This document shows, piece by piece, positions 23,657 through 35,432 of a DNA stretch of 64,000 bases (position 1 is its first letter; the number at the start of each line of letters is the position of its first letter). Source of the DNA: Haliotis asinina (lineage: Eukaryota > Mollusca > Gastropoda > Lepetellida > Haliotidae); contig NC_090281.1 of NCBI RefSeq assembly GCF_037392515.1, positions 44,740,645 to 44,804,644 on the forward strand, written 5' to 3'. Both the position numbers and the translations under genes were made by a program. The notes below the pieces were generated by a model that was not told where the DNA came from, ran no database searches, and saw only the letters and a list, made by a program, of their open reading frames with translations.

Positions 23657-23881
23657 CTTCCTGGTAGTCTGGTGGCTTTGTGGCCGTTGTCCTGCCGCCA
23701 GAAGAGTCCTCGATACACTTCTGTCTATGGAATATCTTCTTGGCAGTCGTCCTGCCTCTGGTCCATTTCCGCCCCCAAAAGCTCATCCCATCGGTCCCTC
23801 GGAAAGCCAGTGTACTAAAGTCCAGGTGGAAGGGTTTGGAGGGCACAACACCAAATCCAGAATGTGCCAGGGTTCCTGCGT
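23657..23881 (-). CDS. Well-bounded exon of the duplicated exon family
   Basis: A 225-bp minus-strand exon has acceptor 'gaatcatttctttcag' and a consensus GC donor (GGAAG|GCAAGT). One frame is open throughout: DAGTLAHSGFGVVPSKPFHL, then DFSTLAFRGTDGMSFWGRKW, then TRGRTTAKKIFHRQKCIEDS and SGGRTTATKPPDYQEG. The N-terminal half is neutral and aromatic; the C-terminal half is basic with two GRTT motifs about 24 residues apart. In the opposite arm the two halves are separate exons (36842 and 37834) divided by about 0.9 kb, so here they appear fused. No known domain was recognised. This is the copy with the best preserved frame and could be the functional member. Confidence 0.5.
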
Positions 23882-23964
23882 CTGAAAGAAATGATTCATG
23901 CATAAGCATTAGGAATCACATTTCTCGCGTATGTAGATTCGTTTAGCAACAGCAAGTAAGTGTG

Positions 23965-24110
23965 GTTTTATGCCGCTTTGGGCAATATTCCAACGACGAG
24001 CCTCAGACGTGGGCGTGAGGCACAGTATGTAAGTGGGGAGTCAAACACTGGCACTGAACATGGTGCGCCAACACTTGAACAACTAGGCTACACTACCACT
24101 CCGTTTACAG
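23965..24110 (-). repeat. tRNA-derived SINE
   Basis: On the minus strand 'gtggtagtgtagcctagttg' forms an A-box-like start, and a 3' end 'gaatattgcccaaagcgg' type tail follows. The inverted partner is at 36631-36775. Confidence 0.65.
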
Positions 24111-24199
24111 TATCAACCTTTCCCGTCTATACCTAAATGGCTGTGACTATGAGAAAATGAGTGTGTAAAGAAATATGCATGAAGACGCATATTTTCTTG

Positions 24200-24310
24200 C
24201 AAATAGATTTGGAAACACCTGCCTGTCTGGTCCTCTGTCGCCCTTCCGAAGAATCCTTGAAGTCGTGCTACCTCTACCGGATTTCAAGACGCTCTGTCCC
24301 TATATTTCAC
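24200..24310 (-). CDS. Degenerate exon copy of the duplicated family
   Basis: The minus strand carries 'ggtagaggtagcacgacttc' and 'agggcgacagaggaccagac' before GCAGGTG, a shortened relative of the exon at 23327. No clear acceptor was found. The inverted partner, with 'aggtaggacgacttcaagg', is at 36430-36490. It is probably a relic. Confidence 0.25.
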
Positions 24311-25258
24311 ATCATTATGGGTCGGTGCTCAGATGAGATAAGAAGTAAGACAAAACGAAACAAAATTTCCTTCATTAATTGCAGATTTATTTATGTAAGA
24401 CAATATCATTAAAACATAATCGACGGCTAATACAATAAAGGTACGACGCATTGTAAACATAAAATTACAAGTTAAACCTAAAGCGACATAGGTGTATAGA
24501 TCATTGAATACAAATGCACTAAAACAAACTGTAGTCCGTGGGTGTGAATGTTGTAAATTGTGATGTGCTTATCACTGATCATCGCGTTCGTGACTCACTC
24601 GTGTTAATCTGCGATTACAGTGTGTTTGCCTTGAAAACGTACCAATGAATGTCTCTTTAAACAAAAAAAAGTAAATCGAATGAAGTGAAATTAAGATTGC
24701 AAATTCTTGCAATACCTTGCCAATTGAACATTTAACTCAGAATTTTATTCAACTTAGGATGAAAGTTGTTTAACCAAAGCGCAAAATTTCAAATTACTTT
24801 CTTTCTTTGTATTACAAGGGGGTATGCACATTAAGTGAAACGCCAAGAACAAGCTGGGTTGGTCTAAGTTAACGCTCATCACGTACCGCACGTGATCTTG
24901 TTTCACTGTTCTAACTGCTGCGCTTACCCCCTTGCAATACAAACCAGTAATAACGATTTGAATCTATGATCTTTTTATGATCTTCTTACTTTTATCCTAA
25001 GTCGAAAAAAATTCTAAAACTTAAATTTTCAGATGGCAAGATAAAATTACGTGGATTCGAAATATTAATTTCACTATGTCTGGTTTACTTTTTGTTTAAA
25101 GTGCGAATGTTCAGTGATGGGTTTGTTGATCCTTGACTTGTGCAAACTAGTTCTAAAGAAAGAGAAAGTAGGATCATACATTTTGAATGAATTAAATCTC
25201 TCGATATGGATGAATTTGACGTTAAAGGAATATGCATTTTAAAGCAAAATATTGACAC

Positions 25259-25492
25259 CTAGATGATGTACAGAGTACATATGATATATGAGGAAACGAA
25301 CAAAAACTTGTTGGGTGAGAAACTGGCTTTCTCCGCCTTGATGATCATGAGTCCTACAATTTCTTCAGAATCACCCCACCCATGTTTCATGAAATTCTTG
25401 AATTCATCACCCTTCATTAAATAAGATGTCTTTCTTGGTCCACCCTCATTTTTCTGTGGAGGCATGGTGATGTCGATGTTTCCATCTTGAAA
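25259..25492 (-). CDS. Candidate exon, family unrecognised
   Basis: The minus-strand acceptor 'cattcttatttccgttatcag' ends at 25493. A single frame then runs for 77 codons: FQDGNIDITMPPQKNEGGPR, KTSYLMKGDEFKNFMKHGWG, DSEEIVGLMIIKAEKASFSP, then FVSSYIICTLYII and TAG. The first 60 residues have coding-like composition; the last 13 are hydrophobic and AT-rich and may be read-through past a missed donor. It lies just inside the left arm of the inverted duplication, in the spacer, and has no counterpart in the right arm. It may be an exon of a decayed gene or of a transposon. I have no family assignment. Confidence 0.35.
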   Translation of the reverse strand, partial: FQDGNIDITMPPQKNEGGPRKTSYLMKGDEFKNFMKHGWGDSEEIVGLMIIKAEKASFSPNKFLFVSSYIICTLYII

Positions 25493-25939
25493 CTGATAAC
25501 GGAAATAAGAATGGGCTGGGTACTTACAAAAATCAAACTAGGACATGTCTGCTATTACCACTGCACACGCCAGAATGTTAGAATGTAGTGCGAACGGGAA
25601 GAGGCGTCTGAATACGAGCTGGTTGAGTTAAGAAAGAGTTAGAGCTGGGTAGTGCATGTTAAGAACGCGGCAGGACTAATTCACAATGGATGTGAACTGA
25701 CTAAAGACGAGTTTGAACTGCTTGAAAACGTTTTTCACATGAGGTGAAGGCGAATTTCTTCCCAGTCTATACTTAATACCAACTGTCTGAGGATTGGGCA
25801 CAGATGAGGTAGACATACTGACAATTGTTTATGATCAATCGAGCATCGTAATTTATATAATCATTACACGTTTTATCCTGTTCAATCTCTTTATACAGTC
25901 ATTAGTAAGGCAGGTCAGGACGTCCTAAGAACTACAAAT

Positions 25940-26306
25940 GTACCTTGGTGTACCTCGGGCCTACCAACAGAACTCCATCGTTCATTCGTATGTGCGACAA
26001 GACTAGACTTGTTGAGAGGACCGCAGTCAGTTCGATTCCGAATTTATCTCAATGCATATCAGCCAAGTCTCCAAATTTTGAAGCAGTTCCCTTTCTGCAT
26101 ATTTGCAATTTTGCCATTCCATTAACTATATGAAGAGCCAGCATTCTCTCCTCTGCTAGTAGGCAATGAAGGACCAAACACTCCCGTTTAAAGTTCCTCT
26201 TACAAACCGCATTTGATGTTTTCTTTTGAAGGTCCATCTGAATGAGCCATTGTAAAAGGAACACCAGAAATGTCAATGTGCTAATCAGGATTGATGAAAA
26301 CTCCAT
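25940..26306 (-). pseudogene. Decayed minus-strand frame, unrecognised
   Basis: On the minus strand a coding-like stretch reads KRECLVLHCLLAEERMLALH, IVNGMAKLQICRKGTASKFG, DLADMH*, then after the stop KFGIELTAVLSTSLVLSHIR and NDGVLLVGPRYTKVHL*. The two stops and continuing composition suggest a dead gene or transposon frame. It lies close upstream of the old duplicated block at 26.56 kb. Confidence 0.35.
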
Positions 26307-26559
26307 TCAGTCTTCCAAATTAATGACGTATTATGTCTGTATCTTATGAACATTGCAAGTGGAGTTGTTGTCCCAAAGGATATAATTCACAGCTTCTTGC
26401 ATGTTGAACAGAGCAAAAGGATTAATATCATATGTAGTCAACTGAACTCCAAAACAAACTGTTGGTCACCTTTACATTGATTGAACCTGAAACTGAAAAT
26501 CTCTTCCACATTGATTCCCAAAAAGTCTGTAAAGCCCAGGGATGAGAAGCTCCACACAA

Positions 26560-27950
26560 CAAATGGGTCACAGTTTTGATGTTCACGAAACGGTCTTTAC
26601 ATCTTGTGGACAGGTTTCTAATGCTATGTATGTACCAAATAATCCCACAAAAACTCCCACAGCATCCAACAGTCTAAAACGTCTTATTGAGCGAGTTAAC
26701 TACCATGTGCATGTGTGGATACAACCAATCATGAAGATTCCTTCACCAGTTGGCCCTGGTTGGAGCATTTGTGATTGTCAGCTTTTCCCTTTTCTGATGT
26801 CGAGAGATCCTGCTACCCATGAATTGGTTGAACTGACGTCGAATAAATGTAAAAGGTCAGCATGCCAGCAGAGAGATCTATGTCAGTGCAGATGAACTGA
26901 TTTATTGTGCACAGAGACATGTCTTTTTGTATGGCAGGTGATTGTTGCCCGAACAGCTTTGTCTTCTAGATGACTCCAATTCTGACACGATGTAACATAT
27001 GATATGAAAGAAAGTGAAGAGGAGAGTTAATTGTAAACTTCTGAATGTATCAAAAGTGATTAAGAGTTATCTGGCAGACCACATTGAATAGCTGCAACAG
27101 GGCCGAAGTTATTAAGGGAGCCCTGTCAGCATAAAAAGAGTTATATCAATACGTTTATGCATAAAAAGTAACCTGTAAAAAAAAATTATAGGGGCAGCGG
27201 TACCCCTGCTTTCCCGACCCTATACAGCCAGACCTTAGACGCAGTTATCGGCCTTGATGCATAGTTTTCTAACACTTTGGATGACGTTATTTCTTCAACT
27301 ATTTTAGGCAAATGACGCATTCATAAACCATACCATTGATATTTTGTTCTTTTTCGATACTGTATAAAACATTTGACACCAAATGAATTGTTTGTTTACA
27401 TATCAGTACAAACGTAGTGATATGTATAAGTAGTAAAATTACAATGGTGGCCATCTTGGCAGCCATTTCGAATTCTGGTAATATGAAACAATTCCATATA
27501 ACATGCTGTCACTCTACAAGTAAAGAGGAAACAAAAACAACTGATTCTAGTTACAAGAATAATGTGAACTTTCAAAAAATAAATCACCACCACACTATAT
27601 TACCACGACATGATCATACACAATTACTTGTTTTGTGCCCAAGCCACCACTCTAGAAGAGGCAAATGTAAAAAATAAACATCAAAAGTATCAACATTGGA
27701 TGTAAATGGACACATTCGGTGTTACTTTTTATGTAAATTTAACTGCCGAGAAGGCAACACACGACAATTCAAGATGGCGGCCAAGATGGCGACCATTTTG
27801 ATTATTTTCAAAAGCAAAAAATATGTCAAAAATATTCAATATCCTTTAACAATACACAAAAGTCAAAATGAAAGTGATCAGATTGATAGTAGTAAAACTA
27901 TCAATGACTAACTTTGAGATGTTGTCGGGCAGCAAACCAAATTCATTATG
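26560..27950. repeat. Old duplicated block 1 (partner 44560-45660)
   Basis: Shared landmarks in the same order include 'tggttggagcatttgtga', 'gatgtcgagagat', 'ccatcttggcagccat', 'atggacacattcggtgtta', 'gtgatcagattgatagtagt' and 'ctttgagatgttgtcgg'. Spacing differs and identity is moderate, so the duplication is old. Confidence 0.8.
27445..27803. promoter_or_regulatory. Cluster of YY1-type motifs
   Basis: 'ggtggccatcttggcagcca' at 27445-27464 and 'caagatggcggccaagatgg' at 27772-27791 hold several GCCATCTT/AAGATGGC cores, the classical YY1/Pho binding core. The first is conserved in the old duplicate at 45209. Function is inference only. Confidence 0.35.
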
Positions 27951-28234
27951 GATCGTACACAATGACATGTGTTTCAGTACTTACACAAGAAAAAATATGT
28001 TGATTTACAAAAATTTACAAAATTTAAATGTCATATTTACAAACATTTACAACGATTGTAAAGGTGATGTTTACAAAGCTTGTAAATGTTTGGAAATTTA
28101 GGAAGGATTTTACCGCTACTTCTTTCAATTTTGCCTTTTCTCAAGAATCCCCATGACTCTTTAAACTTACTAATTTATTATTTCTTTTGTTCTGTTAGAG
28201 TTCTTACTGTTGATATGCATAATGGATCTTACAC

Positions 28235-29008
28235 GTGACATATTTATTCATGAAAACTGAAGGAATAAGCCATATTTTGTGTAAGTCCATTTGTGCTTTA
28301 TATCAATGCAACTGCGTCTGGTGCGTGAAAACATGAAAGTTCATGTGTACCGCCAGCATTGATCCATATACCAAATACTTGTGCCTGTTAAAACAGATGT
28401 CTTGCCTTTGTTCGAGATCATCATCCCAAGCTCATTCCGATGATTTTACCACTCTACTCCATGGGAACTATATGCATTCTCTAAATAACACCTGTCACTA
28501 GACCTTTTATGTTGGTGCTCATTAACGGTGTTATGCAGTTGGCGTATTCAAGAAATCTCATAAACATGTCAATAGATAATTGGTTGTGATGTCAGTACGT
28601 GTGGATTGGAGCAAGTAGTCCAATGAATTAATAAAAATCATTGTGTAACAAGATTTATATAATCATTTACAAGAATTATGTTACAGAATATTTAATGGTG
28701 CGTGCCGGTCTATCATTTGTTTGTTTATGTTCGGCGTACATAAATTTTTAATGTATTATTCATACATAAAACATAACTTACATAACTGTACAATCTGCTT
28801 TGCATTTGGTGACTTTCGTGAATATAAGAAATTCTTAAAGTGCTACACAATCATACATCATCAGTGTCAACAGTGATAGTTCACTTCATACACAACTGAC
28901 CCAACAAGATGGGAAAAAACTTTTCCATACTCTGTTATGGTCTTCCTTTCTGCTTGAAGATGTTTTTTTGTCTTAAGTCTATGGTTACTTCGGTGAGCAG
29001 CCACAATT
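28235..29008. repeat. Duplicated block 2 (partner 50654-51428)
   Basis: About 774 bp beginning 'gtgacatatttattcatgaa' and ending '...cggtgagca(g/t)ccacaatt' is nearly identical to 50654-51428, with only scattered single-base changes. Both copies sit beside a 51-bp minisatellite array. Confidence 0.92.
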
Positions 29009-29667
29009 TTACCATCAAGACACCAAAACTAATTATCTTACCAATAACATTCTCGTAAATGCTCTATATTGATACAATTAGTTTGTATGTGTGGAATGCA
29101 CTTTACAAAGGTAAATAAACCAAAGTTCTAATACAAGATTATCATATGACAAACCACGAGGTTAATTCTTCAATCATATATAGTATTAAATCTAAAAGAA
29201 GCAGCGACGAAGAGGTAGGCAGATCTTAAGATGGACAGATTATTAAGATCAGATAATTCACTATTTCCATATAAGATTGTCTTCAAGCTTTACCCATGTT
29301 TGTTATTCACATTTATATACATATGTGACAACACATGCTGCATTTAAATTTTGTATTGTATGTTGCATGGTACCGGTGTCGATATAAACTGTAAAGCTGT
29401 TCACAATCCCATGTCATTTTTTACCAATGAAAAACAAACACAATAATTAAGCACAAAAATGAGATGTGTAAATCATTCCCTCTGCTGGTGATGGCTGTGT
29501 GGGATTAATTAAACGACCAAACCCAGTTGAGCATGCCTTATAATTCTCCTACTCTTAAAATAAACAAATTCAGTCCAAAGAGGATACCACTAGTGGGATT
29601 ATTTGGCTGATTTGAGTTAGTGTTTTGATAACGCTTAGTCTTGATGAACAATAGTCTATTTCAACAA
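29009..29667. other. Unique AT-rich sequence
   Basis: Lies between duplicated block 2 and the first 51-bp array; no gene was seen. Confidence 0.4.
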
Positions 29668-32600
29668 CATGTCTCATGTATGCTGGTGACGGTGCGCCAT
29701 GCATTGGTGGATGTTGTGGTGTACTCCTGTATGTCGGTGGCGATGTGCCATGCATTAGTGGATGTTGTGGTGTACTCAAGTATGCCGGTGATGGTGCGCT
29801 ATGCATTGGTGGATGTTGTGGTGTAATCATGTATGCCGGTGGCGTTGTGCCATGCATCGGTGGATGTTGTGCTATGTTCATGTATGCCTGTGGCGTTGCA
29901 CGATGCATTGGTGGATGTTGTTATGTACTCATGTATGCCAGTGGCGTTGCACGATGCATTGTTGGATGTTGTGGTGTATTCATGTATGCCTTTGGCGGTG
30001 TGCCATGCATTGGTGGATGTGATGGTGGTGTCTCATGTATGAGGGTGGTGGTGGACGATGCATTGGTGGATGTTGTAGTGTACTCATGTATGCTGGTGGC
30101 CGTGCACCATGCATTGGTGGATATGATGGTGCCGTCTCATGTATGAGGGTTGTGGTGCCCCATGAATTAGTGTATGTGATGGTGGTGTCTCATGTATGCT
30201 GGTGGCGGTGGACGATGCATTGGTGGATGTTGTGGTGTGTTCATATATGCCTTTGGCAGTGCACCATGCATTGGTGGATGTTGTGGTGTACTCATGTATG
30301 CCGGTGGTGGTGCGCCATGCATTGGTGGATATGATGGTGGTGTCTCATGTATGAGGGTGGTGGTGCCCCATGAATTAGTGGATGTGATGGTGGTGTCTCA
30401 TGTATGCTGGTGGCGGTGGACGATGCATTGTGGATGTTGTGGTGTACTCATGTATACCAGTGGCGGTGCACCATGCATTGGTGGATATGATGGTGCCGCC
30501 TCATGTATGAGGGTTATGGTGCCCCATGAATTAGTGGATGTGATGGTCGTGTCTCATGTATGCCGGTGGCAGTGCACCATGCATTGGTGGATGTGATGGT
30601 GGTGGCTTATGTATGAGGGTGGTGGTGCCCCATGCATTGGTGGATGTTTTGGTGTATTCATGAATGCCGGTGGCGGTGTAAGATCCATTGGTGGATGTTG
30701 TGGTGTGTTCACGTATGGCAGTGAATGTGTGCCATGCATTGGTGTATGTGATGGTGGTGTCTCATGTATGAGGGTGGTGGTGCCGCATGCCTTGGTGGAT
30801 GTTGTGGTGTACTCATGTATGCCGGTGGTGGTGCCCCATGGATTGGTGGATGTTGTGGTGTAATCCTTTATGCCGGTGGCGGTGCGCCATGGATTGGTGG
30901 ATGTTGTGGAGTGCTCATGTAGGCCAGTGGCGGTGCCCCATGCATTTGTGGAAGTGATGGTGGTGTCTCATGTATATGCATGAGGGTGGTGGTGCGCCAT
31001 GCATTGGTGGATGTGATGGTGGTGGCTTATGTATGCCGGTGGTGGTGTGCCATGCATTGGTGGATGTTGTGGTGTACTCATGTATGCCGGTGGTGGTGCG
31101 ATATGCAGTGGTGGTTGTGATGGTGGTGCCTCAGTAGTCCGATGGTAGTGCCCCATGCATTGGTGGATGTGATGGTGGTGCCTCATGTACGTCGGTGGTG
31201 GTGCCCCATTCACTGGTGGATGTTGTGGTGTCTCATATATGCCGGTGTCGGTGCCCCATGCATTGGTGGATGTTCCGGTGTACTCATGTATGCCGGTTTT
31301 GGTGTTCCATGCATTGGTGGATATTGTGGTGTACTCATGTATGCCGGTGGGGGTGCGAAATGCATTGGTGGATGAGATGGTGGTTTCTCATGTATACCGA
31401 TAGTGGTGCGCCATGCACTGGTGGATGTTGTGGTGTGCTCACGTATGCCAGTGGCTGTGCGCCATCCATTGGTGGATGTGATGGTGGTGTCGCATGTGTG
31501 AGGGTGGTGGTGCCCCATGCATTGGTGGATGTTGTGGTGTACTCATGTATGCCGGTGGTGGTGTCCCATGCATTGGTGGATGTTGTGGTGTACTCATGTA
31601 TGCCGGTGGTGGTGTCCCATGCATTGGTGGATGTGATGGTGGTGTCTCATGTATGAGGGTGGTGGTGGACGATGCATTGGTGGATGTTGTAGTGTACTCA
31701 TGTATGCTGGTGGCCGTGCACCATGAATTGGTGGATGTGATGGTCGTGTCTCATGTATGCCGGTGGCAGTGCACCATGCATTGGTGGATGTGATGGTGGT
31801 GGCTTATGTATGAGGGTGGTGGTGCCCCATGCATTGGTGGATGTTTTGGTGTATTCATGAATGCCGGTGGCGGTGTAAGATCCATTGGTGGATGTTGTGG
31901 TGTGTTCACGTATGGCAGTGAATGTGTGCCATGCATTGGTGTATGTGATGGTGGTGTCTCATGTATGAGGGTGGTGGTGCCGCATGCCTTGGTGGATGTT
32001 GTGGTGTACTCATGTATGCCGGTGGTGGTGCCCCATGGATTGGTGGATGTTGTGGTGTAATCCTTTATGCCGGTGGCGGTGCGCCATGGATTGGTGGATG
32101 TTGTGGAGTGCTCATGTAGGCCAGTGGCGGTGCCCCATGCATTTGTGGAAGTGATGGTGGTGTCTCATGTATATGCATGAGGGTGGTGGTGCGCCATGCA
32201 TTGGTGGATGTGATGGTGGTGGCTTATGTATGCCGGTGGTGGTGTGCCATGCATTGGTGGATGTTGTGGTGTACTCATGTATGCCGGTGGTGGTGCGATA
32301 TGCAGTGGTGGTTGTGATGGTGGTGCCTCAGTAGTCCGATGGTAGTGCCCCATGCATTGGTGGATGTGATGGTGGTGCCTCATGTACGTCGGTGGTGGTG
32401 CCCCATTCACTGGTGGATGTTGTGGTGTCTCATATATGCCGGTGTCGGTGCCCCATGCATTGGTGGATGTTCCGGTGTACTCATGTATGCCGGTTTTGGT
32501 GTTCCATGCATTGGTGGATATTGTGGTGTACTCATGTATGCCGGTGGGGGTGCGAAATGCATTGGTGGATGAGATGGTGGTTTCTCATGTATACCGATAG

Positions 32601-35420
32601 TGGTGCGCCATGCACTGGTGGATGTTGTGGTGTGCTCACGTATGCCAGTGGCTGTGCGCCATCCATTGGTGGATGTGATGGTGGTGTCGCATGTGTGAGG
32701 GTGGTGGTGCCCCATGCATTGGTGGATGTTGTGGTGTACTCATGTATGCCGGTGGTGGTGTCCCATGCATTGGTGGATGTTGTGGTGTACTCATGTATGC
32801 CGGTGGTGGTGTCCCATGCATTGGTCGATGTTGTGGTGTAATCCTGTATGCCAGTGGCAGTGCACCATGCATTGGTGGATGTTGTGGTGTACTCATGTAA
32901 GCCGGTGGTGGTGCACCATGCATTGGTGGATATGATGGTGCCGTCTCATGTATGAGGGTTGTGGTGCCCCATGAATTAGTGTATGTGATGGTTGTGTACT
33001 CATGTATGCTGGTGGCGGTGGACGATGCATTGGTGGATGTTGTGGTGTGTTCATATATGCCTTTGGCAGTGCACCATGCATTGGTGGATGTTGTGGTGTA
33101 CTCATGTATGCCGGTGGTGGTGCGCCATGCATTGGTGGATATGATGGTGCTGTCTCATGTATGAGGGTGGTGGTGCCCCATGAATTAGTGGATGTGATGG
33201 TGGTGTCTCATGTATGCTGGTGGCGGTGGACGATGCATTGTGGATGTTGTGGTGTACTCATGTATACCAGTGGCGGTGCACCATGCATTGGTGGATATGA
33301 TGGTGCCGCCTCATGTATGAGGGTTATGGTGCCCCATGAATTAGTGGATGTGATGGTCGTGTCTCATGTATGCCGGTGGCAGTGCACCATGCATTGGTGG
33401 ATGTGATGGTGGTGGCTTATGTATGAGGGTGGTGGTGCCCCATGCATTGGTGGATGTTTTGGTGTATTCATGAATGCCGGTGGCGGTGTAAGATCCATTG
33501 GTGGATGTTGTGGTGTGTTCACGTATGGCAGTGAATGTGTGCCATGCATTGGTGTATGTGATGGTGGTGTCTCATGTATGAGGGTGGTGGTGCCGCATGC
33601 CTTGGTGGATGTTGTGGTGTACTCATGTATGCCGGTGGTGGTGCCCCATGGATTGGTGGATGTTGTGGTGTAATCCTTTATGCCGGTGGCGGTGCGCCAT
33701 GGATTGGTGGATGTTGTGGAGTGCTCATGTAGGCCAGTGGCGGTGCCCCATGCATTTGTGGAAGTGATGGTGGTGTCTCATGTATATGCATGAGGGTGGT
33801 GGTGCGCCATGCATTGGTGGATGTGATGGTGGTGGCTTATGTATGCCGGTGGTGGTGTGCCATGCATTGGTGGATGTTGTGGTGTACTCATGTATGCCGG
33901 TGGTGGTGCGATATGCAGTGGTGGTTGTGATGGTGGTGCCTCAGTAGTCCGATGGTAGTGCCCCATGCATTGGTGGATGTGATGGTGGTGCCTCATGTAC
34001 GTCGGTGGTGGTGCCCCATTCACTGGTGGATGTTGTGGTGTCTCATATATGCCGGTGTCGGTGCCCCATGCATTGGTGGATGTTCCGGTGTACTCATGTA
34101 TGCCGGTTTTGGTGTTCCATGCATTGGTGGATATTGTGGTGTACTCATGTATGCCGGTGGGGGTGCGAAATGCATTGGTGGATGAGATGGTGGTTTCTCA
34201 TGTATACCGATAGTGGTGCGCCATGCACTGGTGGATGTTGTGGTGTGCTCACGTATGCCAGTGGCTGTGCGCCATCCATTGGTGGATGTGATGGTGGTGT
34301 CGCATGTGTGAGGGTGGTGGTGCCCCATGCATTGGTGGATGTTGTGGTGTACTCATGTATGCCGGTGGTGGTGTCCCATGCATTGGTGGATGTTGTGGTG
34401 TACTCATGTATGCCGGTGGTGGTGTCCCATGCATTGGTCGATGTTGTGGTGTAATCCTGTATGCCAGTGGCAGTGCACCATGCATTGGTGGATGTTGTGG
34501 TGTACTCATGTAAGCCGGTGGTGGTGCACCATGCATTGGTGGATATGATGGTGCCGTCTCATGTATGAGGGTTGTGGTGTCCCATGAATTAGTGTATGTG
34601 ATGGTTGTGTACTCATGTATGCCGGTGGCCGTGCACCATGCATTGGTGGATGTTGTGGTGTACTCATGTAACCCGGTGGCAGTGCACCATGCATTGTTGG
34701 ATGTTTTGGTGTATTCATGTATGCCGGTGGCGGTGCCTCATGCATTGGTAGATATTGTGGTCTACTCATGTATGCTGGTGGCGGTGCGCCATGTGTTGCT
34801 GGATGTGGTGATGGTGTTTCATGTATGCCGGTGGTGGTGCCCCATACATTGGTGTATGTTGTGGTGTGCTCTTGTATGCAGGGTGGCGGTTTGCCATGCA
34901 TTGGTGTATGTGATGGTGATGTCTCATATATGCCGGTGGTGGTGTGCCATGGATTTGTGGATGTTGTGGAGTACTCATGTATGCTGGTTGTGGTGCACCA
35001 TGAATTGGTGGATGTTGTGGTGTACTCATGTATGCGTGTGGTGGTGCACCATGCATTGGTGGATGTTGTGGTGTACTCATGTAGGCCAGTGGCGGTGTGG
35101 CATGGATTGGTGGATGTTATGGTGGTGTCTCATATATGCCGGTGGTGGTGCCCCATGCATTGGTAGATGTCATTTTGGTGTCTTATGTATGCCTGTGGTG
35201 GTGCCCCATGCATTGGTGGATGTTTTTGGTGGGCTCATGTATGTCGGTGGCTGTTGGACATGCATTGGAGGATGTTTTGGTGTACTCATGTATGCCGGTG
35301 GTGGTGCGCCATGCATTGGTGGATGTTGTAGTGTACTCATGTCTGCCACTGGTGGTGCCCCATGCATTGGTGAATGTGATGGTGGTGTCTCATTTACATG
35401 TATTGTGGTGTACGATGTTG
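29668..35420. repeat. 5.7 kb minisatellite, 51-bp unit, first array
   Basis: The unit is about 51 bp: 'gccatgcattggtggatgtt', 'gtggtgtactcatgtatg', 'ccggtggcggtg'. A 53-bp variant with 'gatggtggtgtctcatg' is interspersed. There are roughly 113 units. Long blocks inside are themselves repeated with no visible change: 30540-31625 recurs at 31737-32822 (offset 1,197) and again at about 33350-34435 (offset 1,613 from the second). Six-frame openness follows from the unit: the plus strand reads MYAGGGAPCIGGCCGVL per unit, the minus strand MHGAPPPAYMSTPQHPP. The 53-bp units shift the frame, arguing against one long protein. Confidence 0.97.
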
Positions 35421-35432
35421 AGATGATTTTGT

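Larger units (their letters stand above)
23226..25106 (-). repeat. Left arm of a large inverted duplication
   Basis: Read as reverse complement, this arm matches 35433-36955 and then resumes at about 37840-38400. The inner boundary is near 25106 on the left and 35433 on the right. The arms hold the same small exons, the same tRNA-like SINE and the same near-palindromic stretch (24740-24960 against 35540-35790). Divergence is clear (many substitutions and indels), so the duplication is not recent. Confidence 0.85.

Noticed and set aside
26542-26895. 117-codon plus-strand frame starting MRSSTQQMGH
   Set aside because: The old duplicate at 44.6 kb does not keep this frame, and there are no splice or family signals. 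It is probably a chance frame in a decayed repeat.
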